From contig VZRN01005827.1 in NCBI GenBank assembly GCA_013397935.1, positions 328,691 through 392,690 of the forward strand: DNA of 64,000 bases, read 5' to 3'. Positions within the stretch are counted from its first letter, which is position 1, and every line of letters begins with the position of its first letter. Shown here one piece after another: positions 1-10,640 of this stretch. The DNA comes from Dasyornis broadbenti. Taxonomy: Eukaryota; Chordata; Aves; Passeriformes; Dasyornithidae. The notes beneath the pieces were generated by a model, which was given only the letters and a program-made list of their open reading frames with translations, had not been told where the DNA came from and did no database searches. The translations under genes were made by a program, and so were the position numbers.

Positions 1-430
1 TCCATGCCAATTATTTGGCAAGAGAAAGGGAATAAAAATCTCCTCTCCCCTACATCTTATGAACAGAAAGGTAAGAAAAGTATTTTAAACTGAGGTTACA
101 ACATGACACAAAGGAATGGCTGCAGAACATTCTCAGCTGGGGCTGCTATTTCTATGTGCAGATGCTGCTTCAGCTCATGTGACAGTGATTCACAGCCTTT
201 CACGTTATGTACCCTATATATCCTAACACCTCAATGCCAGAACATTCACCAGAATTAGTGTGTCTCCCTGAATAACAGCAGATTTGAAGCCAAAGCAATC
301 CGAGTATTTCTTAGTTACATTCAGAGACACAGGTAACAAAACATCTCTAGTGAATTGATCAAGTTAGAGTGACAAATCCATGAAAATCAAAGCTTAGGCA
401 CAAACTGATGCCCCTTTTTCTCACCCTTAC
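1..430 (-). other. PRDM10: PRDM10 intron (partial) after the zinc-knuckle/PR exon
   Basis: On the minus strand this begins with a consensus donor GTAAGG directly after the AAG codon that ends the upstream exon. The next PRDM10 exon is outside the window. I see no coding segment, repeat or regulatory motif here that I can support. Confidence 0.8.
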
Positions 431-672
431 CTTCAAATGGATATAGCAGTCTTTGAGCTCAGTTTGTCTGACCAGGGGTCCTTCCACAGGCCCAAACTGT
501 GTACGCTTTGGGATCCTCCTTTTGGAGAACACACCTCCCAAAAACCTGTCTATATAGAGCACCAGGGGAAGGCTGGCCCTTGCCCTGGTCAGCACAGGCC
601 GGTTTGGGATGGGATGCAAAGGTCCGTGTTTTGGACACACTGAGGGATGTGCGTTATTACACTCTTCACACC
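431..672 (-). CDS. PRDM10: PRDM10 coding exon: zinc knuckle and start of PR/SET domain
   Basis: Reads from the last two bases of a Trp codon through [16 protein letters not shown] to KDCYIHLK. The C-x2-C-x7-C-x2-H spacing is the zinc knuckle found just before the PR domain in several PRDM proteins (PRDM9 has an equivalent). It is followed by [20 protein letters not shown] and the basic [18 protein letters not shown] stretch that opens the PR/SET fold. The acceptor reads TTGCAG and the donor AAG|GTAAGG. The 242-base length restores phase 0 after the preceding phase-1 junction (TTG T|GG). The PR domain of PRDM10 is usually regarded as divergent from active SET methyltransferases. The catalytic-core equivalent lies in the next exon, outside the window, so activity cannot be judged. 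Identity is near certain from the uninterrupted match to the known vertebrate protein. Confidence 0.97.
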
Positions 673-1038
673 CTGCAACACAAAGCAGAGAGGACATGAC
701 TTTCAGGCACTTGCTCAGAGACAGCCTTATCTCTCTCTGAACATCTTTGATTCAGCTGTGGGAGCACTTAAGCCAATGATCTGTCTACATTTTAAAATAT
801 TAGATAGGGCAGCACCCAGCAAAATAAGCAGGAAGCAGATCGGAGACTTCATTCAAGACAGAATTTTGCCTTTTCAGTAAAGCAGCCCAATTTGGGTCCA
901 CATTTCTGAGAATAAATAAGTTTATTCATTATTGCTAAAATTTGAAGGGTTTTTGCCTCTCGCTAATAAAGGGCTGATGGAGAAGGAAGAAAAAAGGGGA
1001 GGGCAGGTAATACACTACATATTATTGTGCATGCTTAC
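673..1038 (-). other. PRDM10: PRDM10 intron, 366 bases
   Basis: Short phase-1 intron bounded on the minus strand by donor GTAAGC and an acceptor ending TTGCAG. Apart from the splice sites I see nothing in it. Confidence 0.9.
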
Positions 1039-1246
1039 ACAAATCATTGGGATCGAAGGGTCGAGGTGGATCTGGATCCCATTCATCCATGTCAGTGTCT
1101 TCCCCATCTTCATCCTCATCTTCATCCTCATCATCTTCCTCTTTTGTTTCTATCCTTTCCATTTGATTCTGCAGAGGTGCTAAAGGGTCAGAACCATCCA
1201 CAGCCTCCATAGGAGGTAACACCTGGTTATGCACCGGTAATGATGC
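1039..1246 (-). CDS. PRDM10: PRDM10 coding exon: acidic region
   Basis: Starts [20 protein letters not shown], then a glutamate/aspartate-rich run ([15 protein letters not shown]) and [16 protein letters not shown], and ends on the first base of the Trp codon completed in the next exon. The acceptor CTCCTCAG and donor T|GTAAGC are both clear, and 208 bases gives phase 0 in and phase 1 out. The acidic run is encoded by repeated GAG/GAA/GAT/GAC triplets, so its length may vary between individuals or species. The run is probably disordered; its role is not known to me. It links the N-terminal conserved block to the zinc knuckle. Confidence 0.96.
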
Positions 1247-4200
1247 CTGAGGAGAGAATTCACAAACAATTCAAGCTGATTCATGAAGAAAACCAAAGAG
1301 GAGCGATGAAGGTCCTTGCTAGTCTACCCTTCCTGCTGCCTCTGCTAATGGAGAGGAGGACAAGGGAAGGTAATAAATGACTGCCAAGGGATGTTTTGCA
1401 TCGCTCACTGCTGCTGATGGCCTCACTCAGGACACCTGTATCACTCCCTGGCTCCACCCTGCCAACAACTCAGTTCTCAGAAGAAACTGAAATCAGGAAG
1501 TTCTGGACCCTCGCAGAAGGACTGAAACAAAGCCCAGGCTCTGTGGATATTACCTAGAGCCTGAAGCTGTATTTTAACTTCTTTTGTACAAGTGAGAGCA
1601 TCCTGCACTTTGGCACATGATCTTTTCTTTACAATCCAACAAAACCAATCCCCAGAATACAAAGGCAGAGGTCAATAAGGTGTGAGGTAATGTGGAGACT
1701 AGATATAAACTATGCGACATGAAGGACAGTTGAGAGCATCGCATCCTTCCACTAATTTTCAAGTTTAGGCCTTTCCTTCCTTAAAAAAACTGCAACAATT
1801 GAAGTGTGATGCACATTCCATCAGCCACACAGGTTTCTCAGGTAGAGAACTAGAAATATTACACCCAGCAGAGCTGCCTGAAAACACTGACGAGGAGACC
1901 CAGTGGATGTTGCCGTGACAGTCAGCACTACACCTTCTGTTAACTTCGCTTTTCAGCACTGAGAGAATTTTAAGGTGGCTGCTCAGAACAGAACCACCTG
2001 TAAAACAGGTTTCTCTGTATATTCAACACACGATCTCTCCTAAACCCCCATACATTCCATGGTGAGACTATGGAAGACAGTACAAATCTGCGCTACAGCT
2101 TTCTCACATCTCCTCCCGGATCACTCAGCCACGTTTCATCCCCGGAGACAATGGAGCAATGGAATCAGTGCACTCATACATGGAAAAGGAAAGGGTGCCT
2201 GGCAACTTACTCTATCTGCTTGTGGCCCCTGCTCCAGAGCCACTGGCTGGGGGGGGTCAGCAACGCTGCCGAGCACGGACAGGTTGGTGGGATTCATGCT
2301 CTGAGCAGCAGCAGGCAAGAGCACCGTTACCTAAAATCACAGGCACTCATTTTAGCACTGCTAAATTTCCATCACTCATTTCCATCAGTCACTTACACAT
2401 GGGCAGGGCCCAGCATGCACAGCTCCCTTGAGCCCTGCACTTGCTCAAAGACTGCAGCGTTCCCATGATTTTTGGGGTTCAAGTAGGGATGATGGACTTG
2501 GACAGAACCTGAAGCTCCTGGGACAAAGGGAAAGGCTTCAAATCTATCGACTTCACAAATTCTGAATTACCTCTCATGCATTTTTAAACTAAGGCTTTAA
2601 ATTAAGATCTTACCCAGCCTGGGTTCAAATTGCACTAAAAACAGATGTTAGGAACTCTTTAGCTCTTGGTAAAACCAGTGATTTGGGGTCTCTTTTCTTC
2701 TATGCCCAAATTTACTTTTGTTTTCATGGGAAAAGGTAAAGAAGAAATAAGAAACATTTCTTCTTTTGTTGACTATCTTTCTTTTTCTCAAGCAAACCTT
2801 GCCCACGGCTGAGGGGTTGGAACTAGATGAGCTTTAAGGTGGTCCCTTCCAATCCAAATCATTCTGTGATTCTATGATCCAGGATCCATCAAAAAAACAA
2901 GATGCTGTATTGACCTCAGTAGAAGATCAAACTCTCAAACAAGAGGGTCCCAATAAGTATTTTTCTTTACATTTAATCACAATATACATTTTTGTTTACA
3001 TACTCATTTTTTTGTGCAGTAACAACCAAATTAATGCATATTACCACACTGTTCTCATCTGTTCAGCAATAAAGCAAAGCATAACTAAAACCCTAGGAAT
3101 CACCTTTCCTGTCTTTTGTTTCCTGCTTATCTATACAGGAATTTGCACAAATCCGTGTGATTTTTCATCCTTCTCTACAGCTGACATCATGTGGCTTTTA
3201 GTTTGTGCCTCTGACTGCTAAGCAGCTTTTATGCTAAAATCCAAGCTTTTGCCTCCCTGCAGAGTACTTAATAAATATCAGATAAAACCGAACAGTGAAT
3301 TGAGGGAGCAGACAACAAAATCCATAACATAAGCACTCGGTCTTAGAACTCCAAAGTAGTTGCTTTGTTTAAAGAGGTATTAAGAGTAATTTACAAAACT
3401 CCTGAAAAACAACAGCAAAAAGACTTCAGGGAATGGTGTGACAGTGAGGAGGAAACCACCATGACAGTCTGGTATTGACATTTCTGATGCCAAGTGCCAA
3501 GAGAAAAGACATCATTATTGCTGAGGGTCACAGAGGCTTGGATCTATTTGCACCCACTATTAGCACTGCCTACTACTAATCACACCAAACATATCCTTAC
3601 TTCCACTTCCATGTCAGGCACTGCACGGATTATGGGCATTATTTTTATAAACCTCTCACTTTCTTTCTATAAGAAAGTTTCTTCTGAAAGACGAGAGGAG
3701 CTTTAATTACTATTTTATCATTAGTTGTCAGTTCAGGGATGTCCCACATGAAATGCTGATGTAAAAACAGCTGCAAAGAGAGAAGTTGCTATAATGAGGG
3801 ATTAACCATTCACCAAAAAATTAATATATGTGTTAAGGGCTGCAGTCAGACAGTACTGGAATGAAGGACAGGCTGAGAACACACAGGGAGGTGCTTCTGG
3901 GATAATAACAGCAGATCACCTCTGTTGTCACTGCCATCTGCACTGCACATAAGTAATCTCTATTTTTAATTAATCATATATTTGTTAAATGAGCTTTAAG
4001 ACAAATAGAATTTTTTGGCTTCTTAATGCAGGGAAATTGATGAAGGAAAAATTCCAGAACAACACTCCAGAGAACTGGAGAGCTCCAGAGAAGACGGGTA
4101 GCACCTTTATTCTGTCAGTCATTGCTTCCTGTCTGTGCCTCGACCATTTAGAAGGTCTTTCAGCAAGAAAATTTGTTTTCAGCACACATTCAACCCCTCA

Positions 4201-5029
4201 CTCTGCCCCAAGACTGTCAATAAACACATTTTAATGATGGCTTTGGTGATGATTTGGATCTAACACACCCATTCACACATGTCATTAGAGACTCACCAAG
4301 CAGTAACAATTTTAAGTCTGTGACAAGCAGAGAATTCCAACTAGAGCGATCTGACAGCACCTGTCTACACCTGATCACCACAGTGCAGTCCCCAAAGATA
4401 CCAGTAAGAGTAAACAACAAAACTTCCGCATCCATGATGGATGTAAAAGGAATAAGGAAAAATCATCGTAACTTAAAATGCAGGCTGTAGTTTTATTCTC
4501 TTCCCAGCCTACTCCACACTGGCAAGCCCAGCACACCTGATAAGGGAGCCAGTCTTCAGGTTTTGCACTTAATTTCCTGTGAGATTTCTAGTAAACCCAG
4601 CATTTAATCCGATTTTTCTATCCCTCAAGAGCCTTTTGTGGATTTAAAGGCATTTAGATCAGAACCTGTACAAGGCCTACTGCAAACCCAGCTTTTCCAA
4701 AATGGCCCATTCAGATGAAATCAGCCACATCTGCTGCAGGGGCACTGTTAAAAGATTTTCATGCTATCTGAGACAGCAAATTAGAATTCTTGTTGAATAT
4801 GAATTAAAGAGAATAAATCCAAAATGATTCTTAACTTCTATTGTGATTCATGTGCAAGCTGGTCATGCTAATAGTGGTCTTGATCAGGGTGACAGCACAA
4901 GACCAAGATTGTCACTGGACAACTTCAGAGACAGCTCATTACCCTCTCGCACCACAACAATGCTCCTTTACCTTCCCTAACTGTTCGCTCACAGTTTTAG
5001 GCCCAAGATGAAAAATATCTCTTCCTTAC
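1247..5029 (-). other. PRDM10: PRDM10 intron, about 3.8 kb
   Basis: Phase-0 intron with donor GTAAGG and acceptor CTCCTCAG on the minus strand. It contains one CR1 3'-end fragment (separate entry) on the strand opposite to PRDM10. Otherwise I see only unique non-coding sequence; the short open frames here match no family I recognise. Confidence 0.85.
2798..2878 (+). mobile_element. CR1 LINE 3'-end fragment
   Basis: Carries the diagnostic CR1 3' end: GGTTGGAACTAGATGAGCTT, then GGTCCCTTCCAATCCAAA and the terminal ATTCTGTGATTCTATGAT. CR1 is the dominant LINE of birds and usually survives as 5'-truncated 3' ends like this one. It lies antisense to PRDM10 inside an intron. The 5' limit is approximate. 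Confidence 0.9.
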
Positions 5030-5089
5030 CTGCTGGGTGGTGGCATCCTGTTGAACGTAAGCCACTTGGGACGGATCTGTAAACAGAGT
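5030..5089 (-). CDS. PRDM10: PRDM10 20-codon mini-exon
   Basis: Encodes TLFTDPSQVAYVQQDATTQQ, a near copy of the matching stretch in mammalian PRDM10. Borders are acceptor TTGTCTAG and donor CAG|GTAAGG. It is exactly 60 bases, phase 0 at both ends, so skipping it would remove 20 residues without a frame change. It is rich in Gln and Thr and probably unstructured. It is too short to stand out as an open frame and was found from the splice sites and the expected protein order. Confidence 0.95.
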
Positions 5090-6674
5090 CTAGACAAAGT
5101 GAAAAAGGCTTATCAAACCAGCCCTGGGGTTTTTTACTCCCAACTCACACAAAAGTTACCCTGCCACCCTGAAAGAACCCACATTTGAGCCTTTGTCAGC
5201 TTCTAACCTGCCTGTTATCATAGCAAATTACTTCAACTCACCCAAGTGGACCTACACATATAGAAATTAAAAATCAAGTAGCGCTCCATAAAGAGTCTAT
5301 ATCGTATTTATGTGGCATTTTGCATCTGTCCAGCTAAAGTGTTTCAAGGGATTCCTTTTTTTTTTTAATTACCAAAATCACTTTGTCAATTGTTGACTTG
5401 ATAAAATCTACAGGATGAAATTCAATAGCTCTATCAAAACTGTGTAACATTTAAGGGCAGGACAGAAGGTACCTATGGGCTTTTTCTTCCTGAAAATTCA
5501 CAAGACTTCTGGAGGCTTTCTTTTGAGGAACTATCAGGCCCATCCTACATGGGACTTTGATATAGCCAGAATGCTGTTTAACTTTGTAGAAGCCGTGCCA
5601 ACTCCAATATTCTGCAAGAACAGCCCTGATAGAAGCCTAGGACTTGGATCCTAGGCTAAGGATTGACTGAGGCCAGCCTTACTTACTTAGCCAAAACTTG
5701 AAATATCTGAGCTTGTAGCAGCCTGGCTCCAACAAAATAAAGCATGCCATAATACAAATTCATTTAGCACTGTGATAATTTCATTTAGATGCAGAAGAGT
5801 GTCTGAATACTACACATCTTTTTACACAGTGACAGCATTCAGAGTTTTGGAGCTGGCCAGTAACTTCCTGGGAGATATCTCCTCAAAATAGCCTCTCAGG
5901 ACATCCCTCCACAGAGAAGCTGGTTTTCTGGGACAGCTGAGAGCTGCACAAGACAGACTGTGCCACACGAGGCCCTGCCAGCGTGGCAGGGGTGTCAGGT
6001 GCATGCACTTTGCAGCACAGCTAACCTGCCCTGTCAGCAAAGACATTATAAAACACTCTCGACGAAGTGAGCCTGTTCCTTTTTAATCTGTCCACACAGA
6101 GACGGAGATGCACACCATATTGACCCCATATAAACATATGCTGCAAGGGAATAAAGGCTATCTGATACGATTATGCAGAAGGAAAAGAATATAAAAGGTC
6201 TATAAAATCAACAACTCTGCAGAGACTACAAAATTACATTGAATAAACAGATGCTCTGCAAAAAGACATGACTGTTATTGTAACTATCAATTATGGCAAC
6301 TGTACTACACAAAACAAGGACTCTTCCAGAAGGAACATAGAAGGCTCTTAGTTTTTTACTGGATACAAGAGGTAGAATTTCTGGTGAGATTATTCTTGTT
6401 TTGGAAAACACCTTTGAGTAAATTATAATCTTGTCCACCTTCAGTAAAATAACCAGCATTTCATAATTCATAGCCTCGCCATCCCTTGATGAGCACAAAT
6501 GCACGAGACAAATGAACAGCATGAAGTCCCTGCTCAGCAGTGGGCAGAGAAAACTGTTGGGAGCGACTGCCTGCTATTTTCCAGTCATACCACTTGGCTG
6601 GTAACTGGCGTTCATCCCAAACAAGACTCTTGTGTTTTCTGGGTGCCAAAACCAGGGCTCAGAACCACACGTGC
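5090..6674 (-). other. PRDM10: PRDM10 intron with probable GC donor
   Basis: A 1,585-base intron. The acceptor (TTTGTCTAG) is ordinary. At the donor the only position that keeps the frame and the family's exon border reads CAG|GCACGT, so the intron appears to be of the GC-AG class. It contains a short inverted repeat (5634-5657). I see no other genes or mobile elements. Confidence 0.75.
5634..5657. repeat. Perfect inverted repeat, 9-base arms
   Basis: AGCCTAGGA, a 6-base spacer, then TCCTAGGCT. The arms are perfectly complementary. Short palindromes of this size also occur by chance, and no function is inferred. Confidence 0.6.
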
Positions 6675-6842
6675 CTGCGTAGCTTCCACGGGGTGGATGT
6701 AAACGAGGGTGTGCTCCGAGGTGTCCACAGAGGTGTAGGAGGTGCCGTCAGCTGTGTAAACCACCTGCTGCGTGGGGCCGCGCTCCTGCTCGTCGCTGTA
6801 CACGATCTGGGCCACCGCGCCCCCCTCGGGAACGAAGTGCAC
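6675..6842 (-). CDS. PRDM10: PRDM10 coding exon: conserved N-terminal block
   Basis: Fifty-six codons reading [20 protein letters not shown], then [30 protein letters not shown]. These blocks are strongly conserved across vertebrate PRDM10, while the link between the first two (RGPT) is variable. The acceptor is TGTTCCCCAG and the exon is phase 0 at both ends. The 3' border is set by the family's ...HPVEAxQ|TLFTDP junction, which falls on CAG|GCACGT rather than a GT. Reading on through the intron gives 20 more codons and a stop with no similarity to the family, so intron retention would truncate the protein. The function of this block is not established; it precedes the acidic region. Confidence 0.96.
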
Positions 6843-8621
6843 CTGGGGAACAAACAGATCTTGGACTTGCACCAACACAGCCCAGCGGGACACAGCATCA
6901 GAGCCACGGGGTGCCTTGGAAAGCAGAGAGAACTTGTGTCCCAGCTAAGCTGGATGCAGCGAAAAACACGCATTTCAAATCTCAATTATTCTACCAATAG
7001 AAATCTGGACACAACTCCCAAGAGTCTCCGGTTTTACTCTGCGTTGCAATTCAAGACATAACTGCTACAAAGGGCACCCACCCATACTTAGTTCTTGCAT
7101 GATACTTTGAAAATTTGTAAGAGAACAAGTTCATATTTGTACTGATGTATCCATTAAATTTATTGGGATATTGTTTCCCTTTATGTTCATATTCCTTTCA
7201 GGATTTATGATCATGACTTCATTGAGCTAGTTCTGTAGTTGGAGGTAATTTTTGCTGTCTGATGAGAGGCTAACAGAACTTACTAACTCTGATACTCCTC
7301 AAGTTATAGAATTGCACCTCTCAGAGGCAGCAGTAGGGCATATTAGATTGCTTCTCTGTAGTATGTATGTGCAGCATCAGTAGAAAATTCAACTATTTAA
7401 ACAGACAAACATATAACTTAAGCATTATATTATATACTACATACTTAAGCATTAAGCAATGATTCTAAGGACTACTGGAACAAGTTATGTCTAGGGCATC
7501 ACTTTAACTCCAAACAAGTCGATTTTACCAGCACATTATGATCATAACTGATAATCAGGGGCCTACATTAAACGAGCTAGAATACGGCATTCCAGTGAAA
7601 ATAGGAACATGTTTAGCTTTTGCCATCCTTTATGTGCTGAAAAGTATTTTCAGTGTATGGGAAAAACAGGACAGTTAGCAGGAAACCTAGTTTGAGTACA
7701 AAATTCACATAAAATTCTTTCACATAAAATGATGCCACAGTTACATACTTTGTTTATTTTGTTTCACATTTTAGCTTATGCTTCAGAAGACACCTGGTAC
7801 TCCCCCATGGATGCTCAGTGCTGATTCTGTACAATAAATCCTCACACAAATGCTACAGTTTCACATCTGGAGAGCACTCTGCAAATACTCATTAAGCCTT
7901 AAAACTGCCATGTGCAAACAGCAGCATGGTTATCCCATTGCAGAGAGAACAGAACACGGGCCATTGAAAACTGCCTTTCTTGGCAAATTTCAAAGCTGGA
8001 AATTACTAAGAGAGGCAGAATTTCTCAGCTTGTGGGTCAAATGCCATGCACCACCATTTTTCCTAACATACTTAAAAGAATAAATCAATTTACAGAATTC
8101 CAGAAATTCCCAGCTGCGTTGTGTCAGAGGCAGAGGGACAAGCTGCATACAGCAGAACCTGACTGCATTAGTCACTTACAATTAGCATTTCTCCCTTCCT
8201 CACTACCCAGATGTCTGGCTAGAAAAATTATTCATATCACTTTCCCCAAGGTCCACCCACAGTTCCAACTGATTCGAATAATGCCATCAAAAGGGGTTGC
8301 CACAGAGCACAGATTTTGTTTATTTCATTACTCTGAACACCCTTTCACTCATCCACACGGTTATAAATATATTTGGATACTAAAACTTCTACAGCCACTG
8401 GTTTTGTTCAGCTCATTTCAGAGCTCTGTGTCTTCACTGCTACGGTTTGCACAGCTCAGTTTCTGAAGCTTTAACCCAAAATCACCACAGAAAAGTTTGT
8501 ATTTCTGCTCAAATGAACACTGAGCTTCTAGACTGTAAGTCCAGGCCGAATGGGAACTAACCCTCCCCACTAATCCCAATCCAACCTGAGCAGAGGCAGA
8601 GCCGTGGAAGGCACTAATCAC
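6843..8621 (-). other. PRDM10: PRDM10 intron, about 1.8 kb
   Basis: Phase-0 intron with donor CAG|GTGATT and acceptor TTCCCCAG. It is AT-rich, with a small duplicated word (ACTTAAGCATTA) near 7418-7455. I see no other feature. Confidence 0.85.
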
Positions 8622-8690
8622 CTGAGCAGCGTTCTGTTCCTGTGCTGCAGACTCCGCCCACACCTGAGGACTTTCCTCTTTCAAGTCCAT
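8622..8690 (-). CDS. PRDM10: PRDM10 first coding exon, preferred start
   Basis: Encodes MDLKEESPQVWAESAAQEQN followed by AAQ and donor CAG|GTGATT. It aligns with the canonical PRDM10 N terminus (Met-Asp, then acidic residues, VW, EQNAAQ). An in-frame ATG 24 bases upstream (8714) would add MEHPGREE. I chose the inner start because its context is strong (G at -3 and G at +4, from GAGATGG) while the outer one has C at -3, and because the known protein begins at the equivalent Met. Both may be used through leaky scanning. Confidence 0.9.
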
Positions 8691-8813
8691 CTCCTCCCTG
8701 CCCGGGTGCTCCATGAGGAGAGACAGATCTACTGGAGGAATGCCTGGCTGAACGGATTCATCTGTTCACTGTGTTTCTGCCTCCAGAAGACAAGGTGATC
8801 TTCAGCAACATGG
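8691..8813 (-). other. PRDM10: PRDM10 5' leader part of the first coding exon (with upstream ORF)
   Basis: A pyrimidine-rich acceptor ending TTTTTTTACAG lies directly upstream on the minus strand, so the exon probably begins at 8813. Three bases in, an ATG opens a 17-codon frame (MLLKITLSSGGRNTVNR, stop at 8760-8758). It is not in frame with PRDM10 and ends before either candidate PRDM10 start, the usual arrangement of a translation-modulating upstream ORF. The first 24 bases upstream of the preferred start could instead code an 8-residue extension. The exon border is inferred from sequence alone. Confidence 0.6.
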
Positions 8814-9730
8814 CTGTAAAAAAACCAGAGAACAGAGACATTAAAACAAGCATGACATATGGCATGGAGCTATGAGGGATTTATTATCGTCAGCTACCAC
8901 ACTTCAGTAACACACAAATTTAAAGCAGGTTTGGCTTTACAAACACTTCCTACAAGACCCAAACGCTTTCAAGTTATGGGAATAAAGGAACAGAAATCTT
9001 GTCTCACTGAGCATGGTCAAGACCTGCTGTACACTGCTTTCCACGTCCCATTAGGGAGGAAACAAGTCAACCATTGCACCAATTGCACTGAAAGATTACA
9101 CTGAATTTTTCCTGCATGTCTTTCCTTGGCCACAAGCCATCCACACAACTTTCTGGCACCTACAGGCCTAGAAATCAATAAATAATGCAAAAAAATGGCC
9201 TTGAGGCTTCCAACAAGAAGACACTACTGCATAGAGATGCATCACCAGTTCCTCAGTTTGCCTGAACGAGGTTTTGTTTGAGCACCAGGTGGTTTTCCAT
9301 GTACACACAGATCTGACCTTGGACAAAACCCCAGTCCCAGGTAGTACAAGGCAGTGTTACAATAGCCAACTGCTAAAAAGGAGTAATGAAACTTAAAGTC
9401 TCAAAGATCCTGACAAACTGCTTCCAAGCTTGGTTTTATTCACCTCTTGCAATTTTATTGGGGCCTCTCAATCTGCCGTTGGGATCCCAGAAGGGTAATT
9501 TACAGCTCTGGTGATTGGTTTAGTCAGTGGTTCAGCACCTTCCCAATCCTTCGTCTCTAATGTCATATTAAATCACAGGCCAGGAATTAGCATGAGGCTG
9601 AGCCCATTTCATTTCTAAGCTACTCCAATTAACTTATTTTATATCCAGTGCCTCGCTGGGCTGATCCAATGCCAGCACCCGTCTGCACACCAGGAATGAA
9701 GCAGAAGGCTCCTTGCTGATGCTTTCATTC

Positions 9731-9751
9731 ATTTGCATTTTAAATGCAAAT
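9731..9751. promoter_or_regulatory. Palindromic pair of octamer (POU) motifs
   Basis: ATTTGCAT and ATGCAAAT lie in inverted orientation, 5 bases apart, inside a 21-base palindrome with perfect 10-base arms around a single central T. Both are exact matches to the octamer bound by POU-family factors. The neighbourhood (about 9600-9830) is rich in TAAT/ATTA homeodomain-type words. That a protein binds here is inference. Confidence 0.55.
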
Positions 9752-10410
9752 TATTTTAGTCATAATTTATCTCTATAAATGCTAGCATTTGGCTTGTCAT
9801 TGACAAACTGAAAAATAGATAAGGAGAGGTAAAAAAAGCAGCAGGCACTTTCTGTCTCTTCCTAATTTTGCCAGCAAGGACTAAGCTGTGCAGACCTGAG
9901 CACTGACTATTCCACCCGGTCTGGCCAGCAGGGATAAATCACCAGGGCAGGGAAGTCTCAGGCTAATGTCACTGAACTGTGTGGTGGAGCAAAAAAAATC
10001 ATATTACTTCCATGCAGACAAAGAAAAACAGTGGGAAGGATATTTCTGGGCATCGCTAGACACCAAGTCATGCTGTTACTGGTGACTGCAGTTAACACTT
10101 GCTGTCTCACGCTGAGCAGCCCAGCACACGTGGGCCCCACAAAAGCAGACACTGTTCTGACCTTCTCTTATAGCCAAACATCTCCAGTTATGGGAACAGA
10201 GGGACAGGAATTTCATCTCCATTCATACTGCTTGATACAAAACATCCCCAAAAAGCACTGAGGAGAAAAATTAAAATGAAATCCATGTATCAGCATTTAA
10301 TGCTTGAGCTCAAATCTCCTTAATATGAACAAATTAACTGCAGCAAACATTTAGGAGTGATAAACACAAGCCTTGCTCTCCAAGTGTGGAAAGTCAGAGC
10401 AATTTACAGA

Positions 10411-10640
10411 TAAATATTATTTATTTATATATCCAAGCACACACAAGCTCTGATCTATAAATAAATACCATCCATCCCTACACAGAACCTTTCACCTAGC
10501 TACTAGTTATGTTATTAAGGATTAAATTAGGGATTTTCTCATACCTAATCCTACCTCATTCACTGACCTCCTTCACTCATTTTATCAGGTATACAATCAC
10601 CACTGCAGGAATATATAAATATATACATATATCAGGTATA
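10411..10640. repeat. AT-rich low-complexity patches
   Basis: TAAATA/TTTATT-type words dominate around 10411-10465, and TA-rich strings (ATATATAAATATATACATAT) around 10608-10632. The stretch between is less biased. Simple-sequence decay is the likely explanation. Confidence 0.5.

Noticed and set aside
6612..6674. Extension of PRDM10 exon past HPVEATQ into [10 protein letters not shown]
   Set aside because: The family continues with TLFTDP, found as a separate exon at 5030-5089. The extension runs to a stop and has no counterpart.
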